A stretch of 64,000 bases of DNA from JALCOL01 sp022649665 (GCA_030372335.1 JAUDCW010000002.1), one strand, 5' to 3'. Shown: positions 34,041 through 41,498, counted from the stretch's first letter. Translations and numbers: made by a program. The notes: generated by a model not told the origin, from the letters alone.

Positions 34041-35714
34041 ATGATGAAAAAAATCTGGCCGCTTGCCACAGCTGCAGCCGCTCTTTGCGGCGGCGCGCTG
34101 CTTGTTAAAAAGCACCAGCGGAAAAACCGTATGAATGCCGAGACGAAAAAAGAAGAATTGCTGCTGAATCGTGATTACGGAGACCAGCAGATCTTTTTGA
34201 TCGGCGAAGATCTTTATCAGTATGCCGCGGCAGTCTATTTGATCCGCGATGGGCATTTCCCCGGCGAGAACATCCACTTCTTCCCGATGCGGCCGCCGCA
34301 AGAAAAAATGACAGCTGCGGGCGGCTGTGAAGCCTCAAACGGCTGGCGGCTGCATGAAATTTATGGACCGCTTTTTTATGATCTATTTGAAAGTATTCCG
34401 TCGCTCCGCTGGTCAGGACACTCTGTCACAGAAGAAATCGCGAATTTCCAGCGCTTCCATCCGATCTATGCGCAAAGCCGGCTGATCGATAAAAATGAAC
34501 GGATCATTGATGGGCATCTGTGGGAGCTGAAGACTGAAGAGCGCCTGAAACTCTTCAAGCTTTTGCAAGTGCCGAACGAACAGCTGGTCGGATTGACGCT
34601 TGAAGACTGGTTCAATCCGCACTTTTTCGAAACGACATTTTGGAATTTATGGCAATCGACATTTTTGCTGAAGCCTTGGAGCGCGCTTTCCACTCTCAAA
34701 GAACAATTGGTGCAATATGAGATGAAGCCGGCCAGCTTGATCACGATGGCCGGAATGTCCGCGCCGCCGCTTGATCCGGCAGAAAGCCTGCTCCAGCCGC
34801 TGAAGCACTTTTTAACGATGCGGCAAGTCCATTTTCACGATACCGGGATCAAAGATTGGCAGCTTTCATCCGCTGGCGACCGTATCTGCGGCTTGCGGAG
34901 TGAAACCGGCGAGCTGATCCCAGTTGGCGAACAGGATGTGGTCCTCTTCAGGAATGCCGACTCGAGTGCCGGTGCGCAAGCCGGTACGCGCAATACGCCG
35001 CCTGATCCAGTTGCGGCCGCCGACAGCGAGCTTCACTTGTGGCAGCTTTTGGCAGAAAAGACTGACGGTGCCGGGACACCTGCCCGCTTTTTCCGCGATG
35101 CGACCGAAACCGGCGGCCTCTTTTTCACTTTCACTTGCAAAGAAGGCGAATTGCTGAAACGTCTAGTTGATTCTGCCGGCAATGTACCTGGCTCGGGCGG
35201 GCTTTCAACCCTTGTTGACTCGAGCTGGCTGATCACAGCGTGTCTGCCGGCGCAGCCGCTCTATGAAGAGCAAACAGCGGGGACCTTCGTTCTGTATGGC
35301 TACGGCCAATCACCGATGCGGATCGGCGATTACTGCCGCAAACCAATGCTGGCAGCAAGCGGCGAAGAGCTGTTCGAAGAGTGGATCAGCCAGCTCGGCT
35401 GGGAAGCTGAGCTGGAAGTTTTCCGCAAAGAGCTGATCGATGCCGTCCCGGTATTCCTGCCTTACCAGACCTCCGCTTTTATCCCCGCTTCGACCGGAAG
35501 CTTGCCGAGCTATTACGATTCAGCGATCACCAATCTTGCATTCGTTTCGATTTTCGCGGAAAGTGCGCCGGGAAAAACAGCTTACAGTACGGAAGAACGG
35601 CTCCGTGTGCTGCGGGAGATAGTCGAGTATGTTCTTGCGTTGCCGGGTGAGGTGCCGCAAAGCGAATCGCGCCTTTCACGCGCGAAGCACGTATTGCGGC
35701 TCTTAGTTCACTAA
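34041..35714 (+). CDS. Oleate-hydratase-family protein, likely inactive, membrane-anchored
   Basis: 557 residues matching the oleate hydratase (myosin-cross-reactive antigen) family over their length: YLIRDGHFPGENI, FETTFWNLWQSTFLLKPWSA and the C-terminal TNLAFVSIFAE. Two hallmarks are broken. The FAD-binding GGGIAS-type loop reads GEDLYQ (residues 55-60), and the RGGREME catalytic loop reads NGWRLHE (100-106) with Leu104 where the catalytic Glu is expected. Residues 5-22 form a hydrophobic helix followed by KKHQRKNR, absent from cytosolic hydratases, suggesting an N-in membrane anchor. Fatty-acid binding without hydration is possible. Cotranscribed with the TetR gene. Confidence 0.85.
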   Translation: MMKKIWPLATAAAALCGGALLVKKHQRKNRMNAETKKEELLLNRDYGDQQIFLIGEDLYQYAAAVYLIRDGHFPGENIHFFPMRPPQEKMTAAGGCEASNGWRLHEIYGPLFYDLFESIPSLRWSGHSVTEEIANFQRFHPIYAQSRLIDKNERIIDGHLWELKTEERLKLFKLLQVPNEQLVGLTLEDWFNPHFFETTFWNLWQSTFLLKPWSALSTLKEQLVQYEMKPASLITMAGMSAPPLDPAESLLQPLKHFLTMRQVHFHDTGIKDWQLSSAGDRICGLRSETGELIPVGEQDVVLFRNADSSAGAQAGTRNTPPDPVAAADSELHLWQLLAEKTDGAGTPARFFRDATETGGLFFTFTCKEGELLKRLVDSAGNVPGSGGLSTLVDSSWLITACLPAQPLYEEQTAGTFVLYGYGQSPMRIGDYCRKPMLAASGEELFEEWISQLGWEAELEVFRKELIDAVPVFLPYQTSAFIPASTGSLPSYYDSAITNLAFVSIFAESAPGKTAYSTEERLRVLREIVEYVLALPGEVPQSESRLSRAKHVLRLLVH

Positions 35715-35721
35715 AAGGTCC

Positions 35722-35790
35722 AGGAGGTTTGCGGCAAAAGTGTTCGGCTTCGTTTTGAAGCTTGGCACTTTTGCCGCGACCTCCTCTTCT
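35722..35790 (+). terminator. Strong terminator after the hydratase-like gene
   Basis: AGGAGGT and GCGGCAAAAGTG (35722-35742) pair with CACTTTTGCCGC and ACCTCCT (35766-35785), a 19-bp stem with a CTTC-GTTTT-GAAG mini-stem in its loop, followed by CTTCTATTTT. Confidence 0.75.
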
Positions 35791-35846
35791 ATTTTGAACG
35801 GCTCGGCTGCGGCTTGTAATATAAATTTAAAGTTAGAAACACAGCA

Positions 35847-35870
35847 ATTTTACAAACATTATTGTAAAAT
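35847..35870. promoter_or_regulatory. Perfect palindrome, candidate operator
   Basis: ATTTTACAA and TTGTAAAAT form perfect 9-base arms around a 6-base spacer, 31 bases before the GTG of the next gene and next to weak -10-like sequences. It has the size of a dimeric-repressor site. The regulator is unknown; the TetR-type protein upstream is one possibility. Confidence 0.45.
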
Positions 35871-35901
35871 GAAACGCGAAGGTCAAAAGAGGAGGATTTG
35901 A

Positions 35902-36681
35902 GTGGAGAATATCTATGTACATATCGATTCGACCAGCAATGCGGTCACATCGCGCGGCATCACCCATACGGATTTCAGCGATAATATCGTTCATTATCCG
36001 CATAATCTGCTCTTGCTCGATCCTCATGACCCGAACGGACAATATGAAAAGCGGACCGGCTTGAAAGTCATTGAGGGCAAAGAAGCGGTCGAGCTTTATT
36101 TCAATGAATTGCGGCGCAAGCGGAGCGGCCGGGAAACAAAGTGGCTTGATTTCACTGATCCGGGAATGCTGGCGGAATTGACGCCGCTCGAGCTTTCCGA
36201 GATCCTTTATTTGGGGCATACGAAAACACAGCTGCACTCGCCGTTTTTCTATAAACTGCAGAACAACTTTGTCTATTTTGAAAATGCACGAACATTCATG
36301 CGGATCTACTATCGGTATTTGGATGAGTTTTACCGCATCATGGCGATCAAAGTCGCACAGATCGTTGAGGACAAGCTGAACGAACGCAAGTCCTTTTTCC
36401 GCCGGCCGCGCAAAGTCGCGCCGATCGATAACCGCATTATGCGGGAAATGGAGATCGTATTGACAGAGGGCGCCGTGTTGGCGTTTCGCGAATATGAAGA
36501 AAAAGACCGCCAAGCGGTGATCCCGCTGTATATCGTCGAGGATCGCTGGTGGAAATCGATGCAAAGCTACCAAAAACCGCCAAAAGTTGGCGAGTTGGCA
36601 TACAATTACGCCAGCCAGACTTGGTATTTTGCTCTTGATGAAAACGGGATGGAGCAGTGGAGTGCGCCGATCGAGCAATAA
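35902..36681 (+). CDS. Conserved-looking hypothetical protein, 259 aa
   Basis: Not recognised. A 259-residue soluble protein without signal peptide or membrane segment, rich in aromatic and charged residues (TWYFALDENGMEQWS near the C terminus, RIYYRYLDEFYRIM in the middle). A basic stretch SFFRRPRKVAP lies near residue 170. The GTG start is supported by AGAGGAGG at proper spacing. It is monocistronic: a palindromic candidate operator lies upstream and a bidirectional terminator downstream. Codon use resembles the neighbours, so it looks like a genuine gene. Function cannot be inferred. Confidence 0.8.
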   Translation: MENIYVHIDSTSNAVTSRGITHTDFSDNIVHYPHNLLLLDPHDPNGQYEKRTGLKVIEGKEAVELYFNELRRKRSGRETKWLDFTDPGMLAELTPLELSEILYLGHTKTQLHSPFFYKLQNNFVYFENARTFMRIYYRYLDEFYRIMAIKVAQIVEDKLNERKSFFRRPRKVAPIDNRIMREMEIVLTEGAVLAFREYEEKDRQAVIPLYIVEDRWWKSMQSYQKPPKVGELAYNYASQTWYFALDENGMEQWSAPIEQ

Positions 36682-36715
36682 AAAAACTGGGCTGCCCTTC
36701 AGCAGCTCAGTTTTT
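36682..36715. terminator. Bidirectional terminator
   Basis: AAAAACTG-G-GCTGC pairs with GCAGC-T-CAGTTTTT. It has A on one side and T on the other, serving the 259-aa gene on plus and the 126-aa gene on minus, whose stop codon lies inside the right arm. Confidence 0.85.
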
Positions 36716-37087
36716 GATTGGTTTAGGAAATGGTTTGACCATCCGCGGCGGAAAAGAAACGAAGCGGACTTTTGAGATCGAAGCGACGGGGATCAGCTTC
36801 AGTTGATCCGGTTCTTCTTGCGTAGTAAACACGACTTGGTTGCGGGAATGCGTCAGTTTTTTGACATAGCCGGTAAACGTGAAAAATTTCCGCGTCGAGG
36901 CTTGGACTTGCAAAATGACTAATGATTTCCGCCGATACGCCCGTTCCAAAAGATAGATCAATTCGCTGGAAGGCTCTTCCGGGACATTTGGAGTATCAGT
37001 CAGCAAATTGTTCAACCATTTCACTGATGAGACCGAAACGAATTGACGGAATTTCTTCAGATCTTCAAATAGTTTTTGGCTCTCCAT
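36707..37087 (-). CDS. Hypothetical protein, 126 aa
   Basis: Not recognised. 126 residues: a helical N-terminal half (residues 1-60) and a beta-rich C-terminal half with FTFTGYVKKLTHSRNQVVFTT and LIPVASISKVRFVSF, a pattern like small SH3/Sm-type barrels such as YolD-like proteins. That likeness is weak. The ATG follows AAAGGAGGAGC on the minus strand, and a promoter is visible upstream. Convergent with the 259-aa gene. Confidence 0.75.
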   Translation of the reverse strand: MESQKLFEDLKKFRQFVSVSSVKWLNNLLTDTPNVPEEPSSELIYLLERAYRRKSLVILQVQASTRKFFTFTGYVKKLTHSRNQVVFTTQEEPDQLKLIPVASISKVRFVSFPPRMVKPFPKPIKN

Positions 37088-37122
37088 AATGCTCCTCCTT
37101 TGCGTAAAAATCGTCTACTGTC

Positions 37123-37152
37123 ATTCTAACGTATCGAAGGGCCTTGTGGCAA
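37123..37152 (-). promoter_or_regulatory. Promoter of the 126-aa gene
   Basis: Minus-strand TTGCCA (37147-37152), 18-base spacer, TAGAAT (37123-37128), about 35 bases before the start codon. A CGCGCT-TAAC-AGCGCG palindrome lies just upstream at 37159-37174. Confidence 0.55.
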
Positions 37153-37272
37153 TCATTTCGCGCTTAACAGCGCGCCGCCGCAAAACGAGAATAGGGACCG
37201 TGACGAATCGTGTCACAGCCCCTGCTTCCGAACAAACAGTGTTTAAAAAGGCGATTTTCAGAAATAAGCCGA

Positions 37273-37325
37273 AAGATTTCAAAAATAATAAAATTTATTT
37301 TCGGCTTTATCTTTTTATTGCACAA
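37273..37325 (-). terminator. Terminator-like hairpin after the 80-aa gene
   Basis: AAGCCGAAA and TTTCGGCTT pair across an AT-rich loop that can itself fold (AAAATAA/TTTATTTT). It lies downstream of the 80-aa minus-strand gene. The T-run is better on the plus strand (TATCTTTTT) than on the minus strand, so direction is uncertain. The rest of 37175-37363 holds a GTGAC-GTCAC stem near 37200 and nothing coding that I trust. Confidence 0.5.
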
Positions 37326-37363
37326 AACCGCCGCCCTTGTCACCGCCGCCGAACTTGTAAAAT

Positions 37364-37606
37364 TTAGTGGATTCCCCGAATAAATTCATCAAGGATCTTT
37401 TCCGTATCTTTTTGATCCGCAGGTTTTACTTTTTCGATGATCCGCGGAACGAATTTTTTGATGGCAGCCTCTGCCGAAACTTCATTGGTGTTCACATCGG
37501 CATAAAGTTCAGAAATGACTTGCTTTACATCAGAAGCGGCCTCTTTCGGAACGACATGCGCCAAGTAGCGATCGAACAATTCTTCTTCTTTCAAAGTAAA
37601 TGACAT
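37364..37606 (-). CDS. Small acidic hypothetical protein, 80 aa
   Basis: Not recognised. 80 residues, predicted mostly helical and rich in Glu, Lys and Ala, without membrane segment (MSFTLKEEELFDRYLAHVV ... KILDEFIRGIH). It has a strong ribosome binding site AAAGGAGGAG and a clear promoter, so expression is likely. Alone on the minus strand between the 126-aa gene and the divergent patatin-like gene. Confidence 0.75.
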   Translation of the reverse strand: MSFTLKEEELFDRYLAHVVPKEAASDVKQVISELYADVNTNEVSAEAAIKKFVPRIIEKVKPADQKDTEKILDEFIRGIH

Positions 37607-37638
37607 AAGAACTCCTCCTTTTTCTCTATAGATTCATC

Positions 37639-37668
37639 ATAATACAAACCGCGGAAATAAGGTAGCAA
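37639..37668 (-). promoter_or_regulatory. Promoter of the 80-aa gene
   Basis: Minus-strand TTGCTA (37663-37668), 18-base spacer, TATTAT (37639-37644), about 35 bases before the start codon. Confidence 0.6.
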
Positions 37669-37740
37669 AATTACTTTCCTAATCGCAAACGAACCAGTAT
37701 GCTTAAAAGGCAGGCTTTAATTCCAGAAAGGAGAAAAGTG

Positions 37741-39069
37741 ATGGAGATCCGGCGATTGTCTTTTGCTGATCACAAACGATTTGCAGCTTTTTTACCGCGC
37801 AGCTTTGCGCCGCTGCCGTTTCACAAGAGCCGCAGTGTCCAAAAGCGCGGGATGCTCCAAGCTTTTTACTTGGGCGAAGTGTGGGGCGCTTATACCGGCA
37901 GGCATTTGTGCGGGGCTTTCCATTTTTCGCGCTCGCTTTTAGACGGTGAATGGCGCGGTCTGCTGTGGGAGCAAGGCTCGCGAAATGCTTGGGACAAGCT
38001 TTTTCTCTTCGCGGTGCGTTCGCTCTTTTTACCGGCAGTCGTTTTGCCGGAAGCCGTTGCCGAATATTTGAAGATCGCCGGAACGCAGCCGGCTGCCGCA
38101 AAGAAGCGCCGGCTGCCGCTCGCTTACCGGACAGGGCTTGTTTTAGGCGGCGGCGGAGTGCACGGGGCGTATCAGATCGGGGTCTGCCAAGCGCTGGCGG
38201 AACTGGGGATCTCCTTTTCTCTCGCTGCCGGAACGTCTGTCGGCGCATTGAACGGGCTGCTGCTGAGCCGGCTGGACGCTAACCAGATGGAAGCGGTTTG
38301 GCTCGCTTTTTGTCTTGAAGCGGGCAAACTTGCTGAAATGCCGCTTGAACGAACGATCGCTTCTTATCTTTCGAAAGCTCCGCGTGCTGGCGGTCGCTTT
38401 CCGCTTTATTTCAACGCAGTCCGGCTGCCGAAATTCAAGGAAGAGACGTTTGTCTTGGATGAACTTGCACCGCCCGAACAGCGGCAGGCGCTTTTAGGGT
38501 CAGCGGCATTCGCGCCGTTTATGAAAACTGTTAAAACCCCGAACGGGCGGCTGGTCGACGGCGGATATCGCGACAATCTGCCAGTCGGCTTGGCAGTCGC
38601 AGGCGGCGCGCGCGAGCTGATCGTCATCGATGTTCAAGGATCCGGGCACACGAAAAAGTCGGCGCTCGCTGTGATGAAAAAGTATCCGCATCTTTATTTG
38701 CGCTCGCCGTGGCCGCTCGGCGCGATGCTGCGGCTGGATGTTTCCGTGATCAAAAAGAATATCAGACTGGGCTATTTAGAAACAATGAAAGCTTTAGGCT
38801 TTTTTTATGGAAAATGGTACACTTTTGAGAAGAAGGATTTTTTCAAAGAATGCGCGGCACTCGCACAAGCTTTTTGCACGGCGCATCCGCAGTATGCGTT
38901 TGAAAGCGTTTGGCCGCGCTGGCCGCGGTTTTTAGAAGCCGCCGCAAAAGCAGCCCGGATCGCTCCCGGCAAAGTCTATACACTGCAGCAATTAACAGAT
39001 CAGCTCCAGCAGGCAGACCTGAAAATATATGATCAAAAAAGCAGAGATTTTTTTGGCGGAAGGCGCTGA
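37741..39069 (+). CDS. Patatin-like phospholipase family protein
   Basis: Serine acyl hydrolase of the patatin type, likely acting on lipid esters. About 442 residues. The hydrolase domain starts near residue 135 with the oxyanion loop GLVLGGGGVHGAYQIG, the nucleophile elbow GTSVGALNG and the Asp of the dyad in LVDGGYRDN, all intact. Residues 1-130 form an extra N-terminal region and ~100 residues follow the core. The ATG at 37741 has GAAAGGAG in front; an ATG at 37699 in the same frame lacks one. No signal peptide, so it is probably intracellular. Confidence 0.88.
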   Translation: MEIRRLSFADHKRFAAFLPRSFAPLPFHKSRSVQKRGMLQAFYLGEVWGAYTGRHLCGAFHFSRSLLDGEWRGLLWEQGSRNAWDKLFLFAVRSLFLPAVVLPEAVAEYLKIAGTQPAAAKKRRLPLAYRTGLVLGGGGVHGAYQIGVCQALAELGISFSLAAGTSVGALNGLLLSRLDANQMEAVWLAFCLEAGKLAEMPLERTIASYLSKAPRAGGRFPLYFNAVRLPKFKEETFVLDELAPPEQRQALLGSAAFAPFMKTVKTPNGRLVDGGYRDNLPVGLAVAGGARELIVIDVQGSGHTKKSALAVMKKYPHLYLRSPWPLGAMLRLDVSVIKKNIRLGYLETMKALGFFYGKWYTFEKKDFFKECAALAQAFCTAHPQYAFESVWPRWPRFLEAAAKAARIAPGKVYTLQQLTDQLQQADLKIYDQKSRDFFGGRR

Positions 39070-39114
39070 AGGCGCACTTTTGCAGATCTCTGCAGGAAAG
39101 GAAACGGAAAACGA

Positions 39115-39342
39115 ATGGCAGATTTTCAATATGAGATTTTAGAAGAATTAGGCGTCTTATCGACAAACCCCAAAGGCTGGCGCAAAGAACTCAATATCAT
39201 CAGCTGGAACGGCCGCCCGCCGAAATTCGATTTGCGGGATTGGGCACCGGAGCACAGCAAGATGGGCAAAGGGGTCACGTTGTCGAACGAAGAGTTCAAT
39301 GAACTGAAAGCACTTTTGAAGAGGATGGACGAAAATGAATAG
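39115..39342 (+). CDS. PC4/YdbC-family single-stranded-DNA-binding protein
   Basis: 75 residues resembling lactococcal YdbC, a PC4-like ssDNA-binding protein: FQYEILEELGVLS, KGWRKELNIISWNGRPPKFDLRDW and KMGKGVTLSNEEF. This is a small beta-sheet plus helix fold that dimerises. The family is thought to act in transcription or DNA maintenance. GCAGGAAAGG precedes the ATG. Its end overlaps yicC by 8 bases, so it is cotranscribed with it. Confidence 0.85.
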   Translation: MADFQYEILEELGVLSTNPKGWRKELNIISWNGRPPKFDLRDWAPEHSKMGKGVTLSNEEFNELKALLKRMDENE

Positions 39343-40207
39343 TATGACAGGATACGGCCGCGGCGAGATGACTTATGAAGATTTCAAAGCCGAAGCAGAG
39401 GTCAAAAGCGTCAATCAGCGTTTTTTGGATATCAGTTTTCATTTACCGAACGAGCTGAACTGGCTGGAAGGCGAATTGCGGGAAGTGATCAAAGGAAGTT
39501 TTTCGCGCGGAAGGATCGATGTTTATTTTTCTTATCAGAGTGAAGGAAAAGCGGACAGCACGATCCAATTGAACGAGAGCCTCTTAACAGCCCTTATGGA
39601 GCAAACCCAGGCTTTTGGAAAAGAGCACGGGCAAGCGGTCTCTAGCGAACTTTTGGCCGCGCTGGCGAGCCAAGTGCCGCTTGTTACGATCGAAAAGAAG
39701 ACGGATCTGCATTTTTTGCATGATCTTATTATGGAAGCTTTCGGCGAGGCCCTCTTGAATCTGGCGCTGAGCCGCAAAAAAGAAGGCATGAAGCTGGCTG
39801 AAACTTTGCAGCAGCAAGCAACGGCATTTGAAGCGGTTTTGGAAGCGATGAAGACTCAGACCAAAGCGATCGAAGCAGATTATGAAGCGCGGGTGACGAA
39901 TAAAATCACGCAGCGGCTGGAAGGTGCAGCCGATAAAGACCGCTTGCTGACCGAGATCGCACTTTTGATCGAAAAGGGCGACATCAAAGAAGAGCTGGAC
40001 CGCTTGAACGCGCATATCGCGCGTCTCGGCGAGATCACGCAGATCGACGGCGCGATCGGCCGCGAGATGGATTTTCTAGTACAGGAAATGAATCGCGAAG
40101 TCAATACGATCGGTGCCAAATCGACAAATCTGCTGCTGAAGAACCAAGTCGTCCGCATGAAGGTGATCTTGGAAAAGATCCGTGAACAGATCCAAAATAT
40201 CGAATAA
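39335..40207 (+). CDS. yicC: YicC family endoribonuclease-like protein
   Basis: 290 residues of the YicC/YloC family, reported as an endoribonuclease in E. coli: MNSMTGYGRGEM, VKSVNQRFLDISFHLPNELNWLE, RGRIDVYF, and the C-terminal IGREMDFLVQEMNREVNTIGAKS. Located two genes upstream of gmk, as in Bacillus where it precedes remA and gmk. Starts within the end of the PC4-like gene. Confidence 0.93.
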   Translation: MNSMTGYGRGEMTYEDFKAEAEVKSVNQRFLDISFHLPNELNWLEGELREVIKGSFSRGRIDVYFSYQSEGKADSTIQLNESLLTALMEQTQAFGKEHGQAVSSELLAALASQVPLVTIEKKTDLHFLHDLIMEAFGEALLNLALSRKKEGMKLAETLQQQATAFEAVLEAMKTQTKAIEADYEARVTNKITQRLEGAADKDRLLTEIALLIEKGDIKEELDRLNAHIARLGEITQIDGAIGREMDFLVQEMNREVNTIGAKSTNLLLKNQVVRMKVILEKIREQIQNIE

Positions 40208-40219
40208 GGAGCGAGACAA

Positions 40220-40507
40220 ATGGCAAATTTTTATGATGTACATTTTCATATGAGCGACGGGAAGCAAATCATCAAACGGCAAGTTTATTCGGAAAAAGAA
40301 TTCATCAAAGCTTGGGAAGATGCCTGCTTGGAAGTGCATCCGACGGAACTTGTGATCAAAGTCAATGAAGAAACGCTGATCCATGTCAATCGCAGCCACA
40401 TTGTCCGGATCGATGCGGCGAAAGTTGACGGCCCGGCAGAGAAAAGACTGCGCCGGCAAGACGAGCTGGTCAATACCGTCAAAATGCTTTCCGACATGGG
40501 CTTTTGA
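40220..40507 (+). CDS. Hypothetical protein, 95 aa, between yicC and gmk
   Basis: Not recognised. 95 residues, soluble and mixed alpha/beta: MANFYDVHFHMSDGKQIIKRQVYSEKEF, HPTELVIKVNEETLIHVNRSHIVRID, and a charged C-terminal helix. It occupies the position where Bacillus has remA (DUF370), but the sequence does not match RemA. AAGGAGCGAG before the ATG and a 12-base gap from yicC suggest one operon. Confidence 0.8.
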   Translation: MANFYDVHFHMSDGKQIIKRQVYSEKEFIKAWEDACLEVHPTELVIKVNEETLIHVNRSHIVRIDAAKVDGPAEKRLRRQDELVNTVKMLSDMGF

Positions 40508-40514
40508 GAAGGGC

Positions 40515-40560
40515 TTGAAAAAAGCGGCAAAAAAGTGCAGAATAGAGGCTAGACTATAAT
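40515..40560 (+). promoter_or_regulatory. gmk-rpoZ promoter region
   Basis: TTGAAA (40515-40520), 17-base spacer and CAGAAT (40538-40543). A perfect TATAAT at 40555-40560 also exists, but initiation from it would start inside the gmk ribosome binding site, so the first pair is more likely to be the productive one. Confidence 0.45.
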
Positions 40561-40577
40561 GAAGGGGTTATAAGCGA

Positions 40578-41192
40578 ATGCCTGAGCGTGGTTTGTTAAT
40601 CGTACTGTCCGGACCAAGCGGTGTTGGAAAAGGGACCGTGCGCAAAGCAATTTTTGAAAGCCCTGAATCGAATTTTGAATATTCGATTTCAATGACGACT
40701 CGTCCGATGCGACCCGGTGAAGTTGACGGGGTCGATTATTATTTTCGATCGAAAAAAGATTTCGAAGAAATGATCAAAAATGGCGAAATGCTCGAATACG
40801 CTGAATATGTCGGCAACTATTACGGGACGCCGCTGAAGTACGTGAATCAAACGCTGGATCGCGGCAAAGATGTCTTTTTGGAGATCGAAGTACAAGGAGC
40901 CATGCAAGTTCGCGAAAAAGTTCCTGAAGGAGTGTTTATCTTCTTGACGCCGCCGGATCTGTCGGAATTGAAACATCGGATCACCGGCCGCGGAACAGAT
41001 GCCCCGGAAGTGATCGATGAGCGGATGAAAGTCGCCCGCCACGAGATCGAAATGATGGCGACTTACGACTATGCAGTTGTCAACGATAAAGTAGCTGACG
41101 CAGTAGAAAAGATCCAAGACATCATCCGGAGCGAACATTGCCGGGTGGATCGCGTGATCGGCAAGTATTTAAAAATGATAGAGGAGTTGTAG
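40578..41192 (+). CDS. gmk: Guanylate kinase
   Basis: Phosphorylates GMP to GDP. 204 residues: P-loop LSGPSGVGKGTVRKAI, MTTRPMRPGEVDGVDYYF, LEYAEYVGNYYGTPL and IFLTPPDLSEL. Followed 4 bases later by rpoZ, the usual pairing. GAAGGGGTT precedes the ATG. Confidence 0.98.
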   Translation: MPERGLLIVLSGPSGVGKGTVRKAIFESPESNFEYSISMTTRPMRPGEVDGVDYYFRSKKDFEEMIKNGEMLEYAEYVGNYYGTPLKYVNQTLDRGKDVFLEIEVQGAMQVREKVPEGVFIFLTPPDLSELKHRITGRGTDAPEVIDERMKVARHEIEMMATYDYAVVNDKVADAVEKIQDIIRSEHCRVDRVIGKYLKMIEEL

Positions 41193-41196
41193 AGAT

Positions 41197-41427
41197 ATGA
41201 TGTTGCGGCCATCGATCGACTCTTTGCTGGAAAAAGTGAATTCCAAGTATTCTTTGGTGATCCTTTCCAGCAAACGAGCTCATCAATTAGATGCAAAGGC
41301 AGAACCGGCTTTGGAAAAATATGAATCTGTCAAAGGCGTCGGCAAAGCGCTGGAAGAAATCGACGCTGGGAAATTAGTCGTCGACTTGTCTTCAGAAGAA
41401 AGCAAAGCGGCTAGTTCAAACGAATAG
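41197..41427 (+). CDS. rpoZ: RNA polymerase subunit omega
   Basis: Small RNA polymerase assembly subunit. 76 residues with MLRPSIDSLLEKVNSKYSLVILSSKRAHQL and a short acidic tail. ATG ATG start after GAGGAGTTG. Last gene before a stable hairpin. Confidence 0.95.
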   Translation: MMLRPSIDSLLEKVNSKYSLVILSSKRAHQLDAKAEPALEKYESVKGVGKALEEIDAGKLVVDLSSEESKAASSNE

Positions 41428-41437
41428 CAGGAAAGAA

Positions 41438-41473
41438 AAAGGGGTTGAGGCATTTTTTGCCTCGACCCCTTTG
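41438..41473 (+). terminator. Hairpin after rpoZ
   Basis: AAAGGGGTTGAGGC pairs with GCCTCGACCCCTTT around a T-rich loop. The trailing T-run is only 2-3 bases, so termination may be partial and priA could be reached by read-through. Confidence 0.7.
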
Positions 41474-41498
41474 ACCATGAAAAGAAAGGTGGAAAAAG

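Noticed and set aside
37089..37367. 92-codon plus-strand frame between the two unknown minus genes
   Set aside because: Starts within the ribosome binding site of the divergent gene, spans a hairpin and has odd composition; no support for translation.
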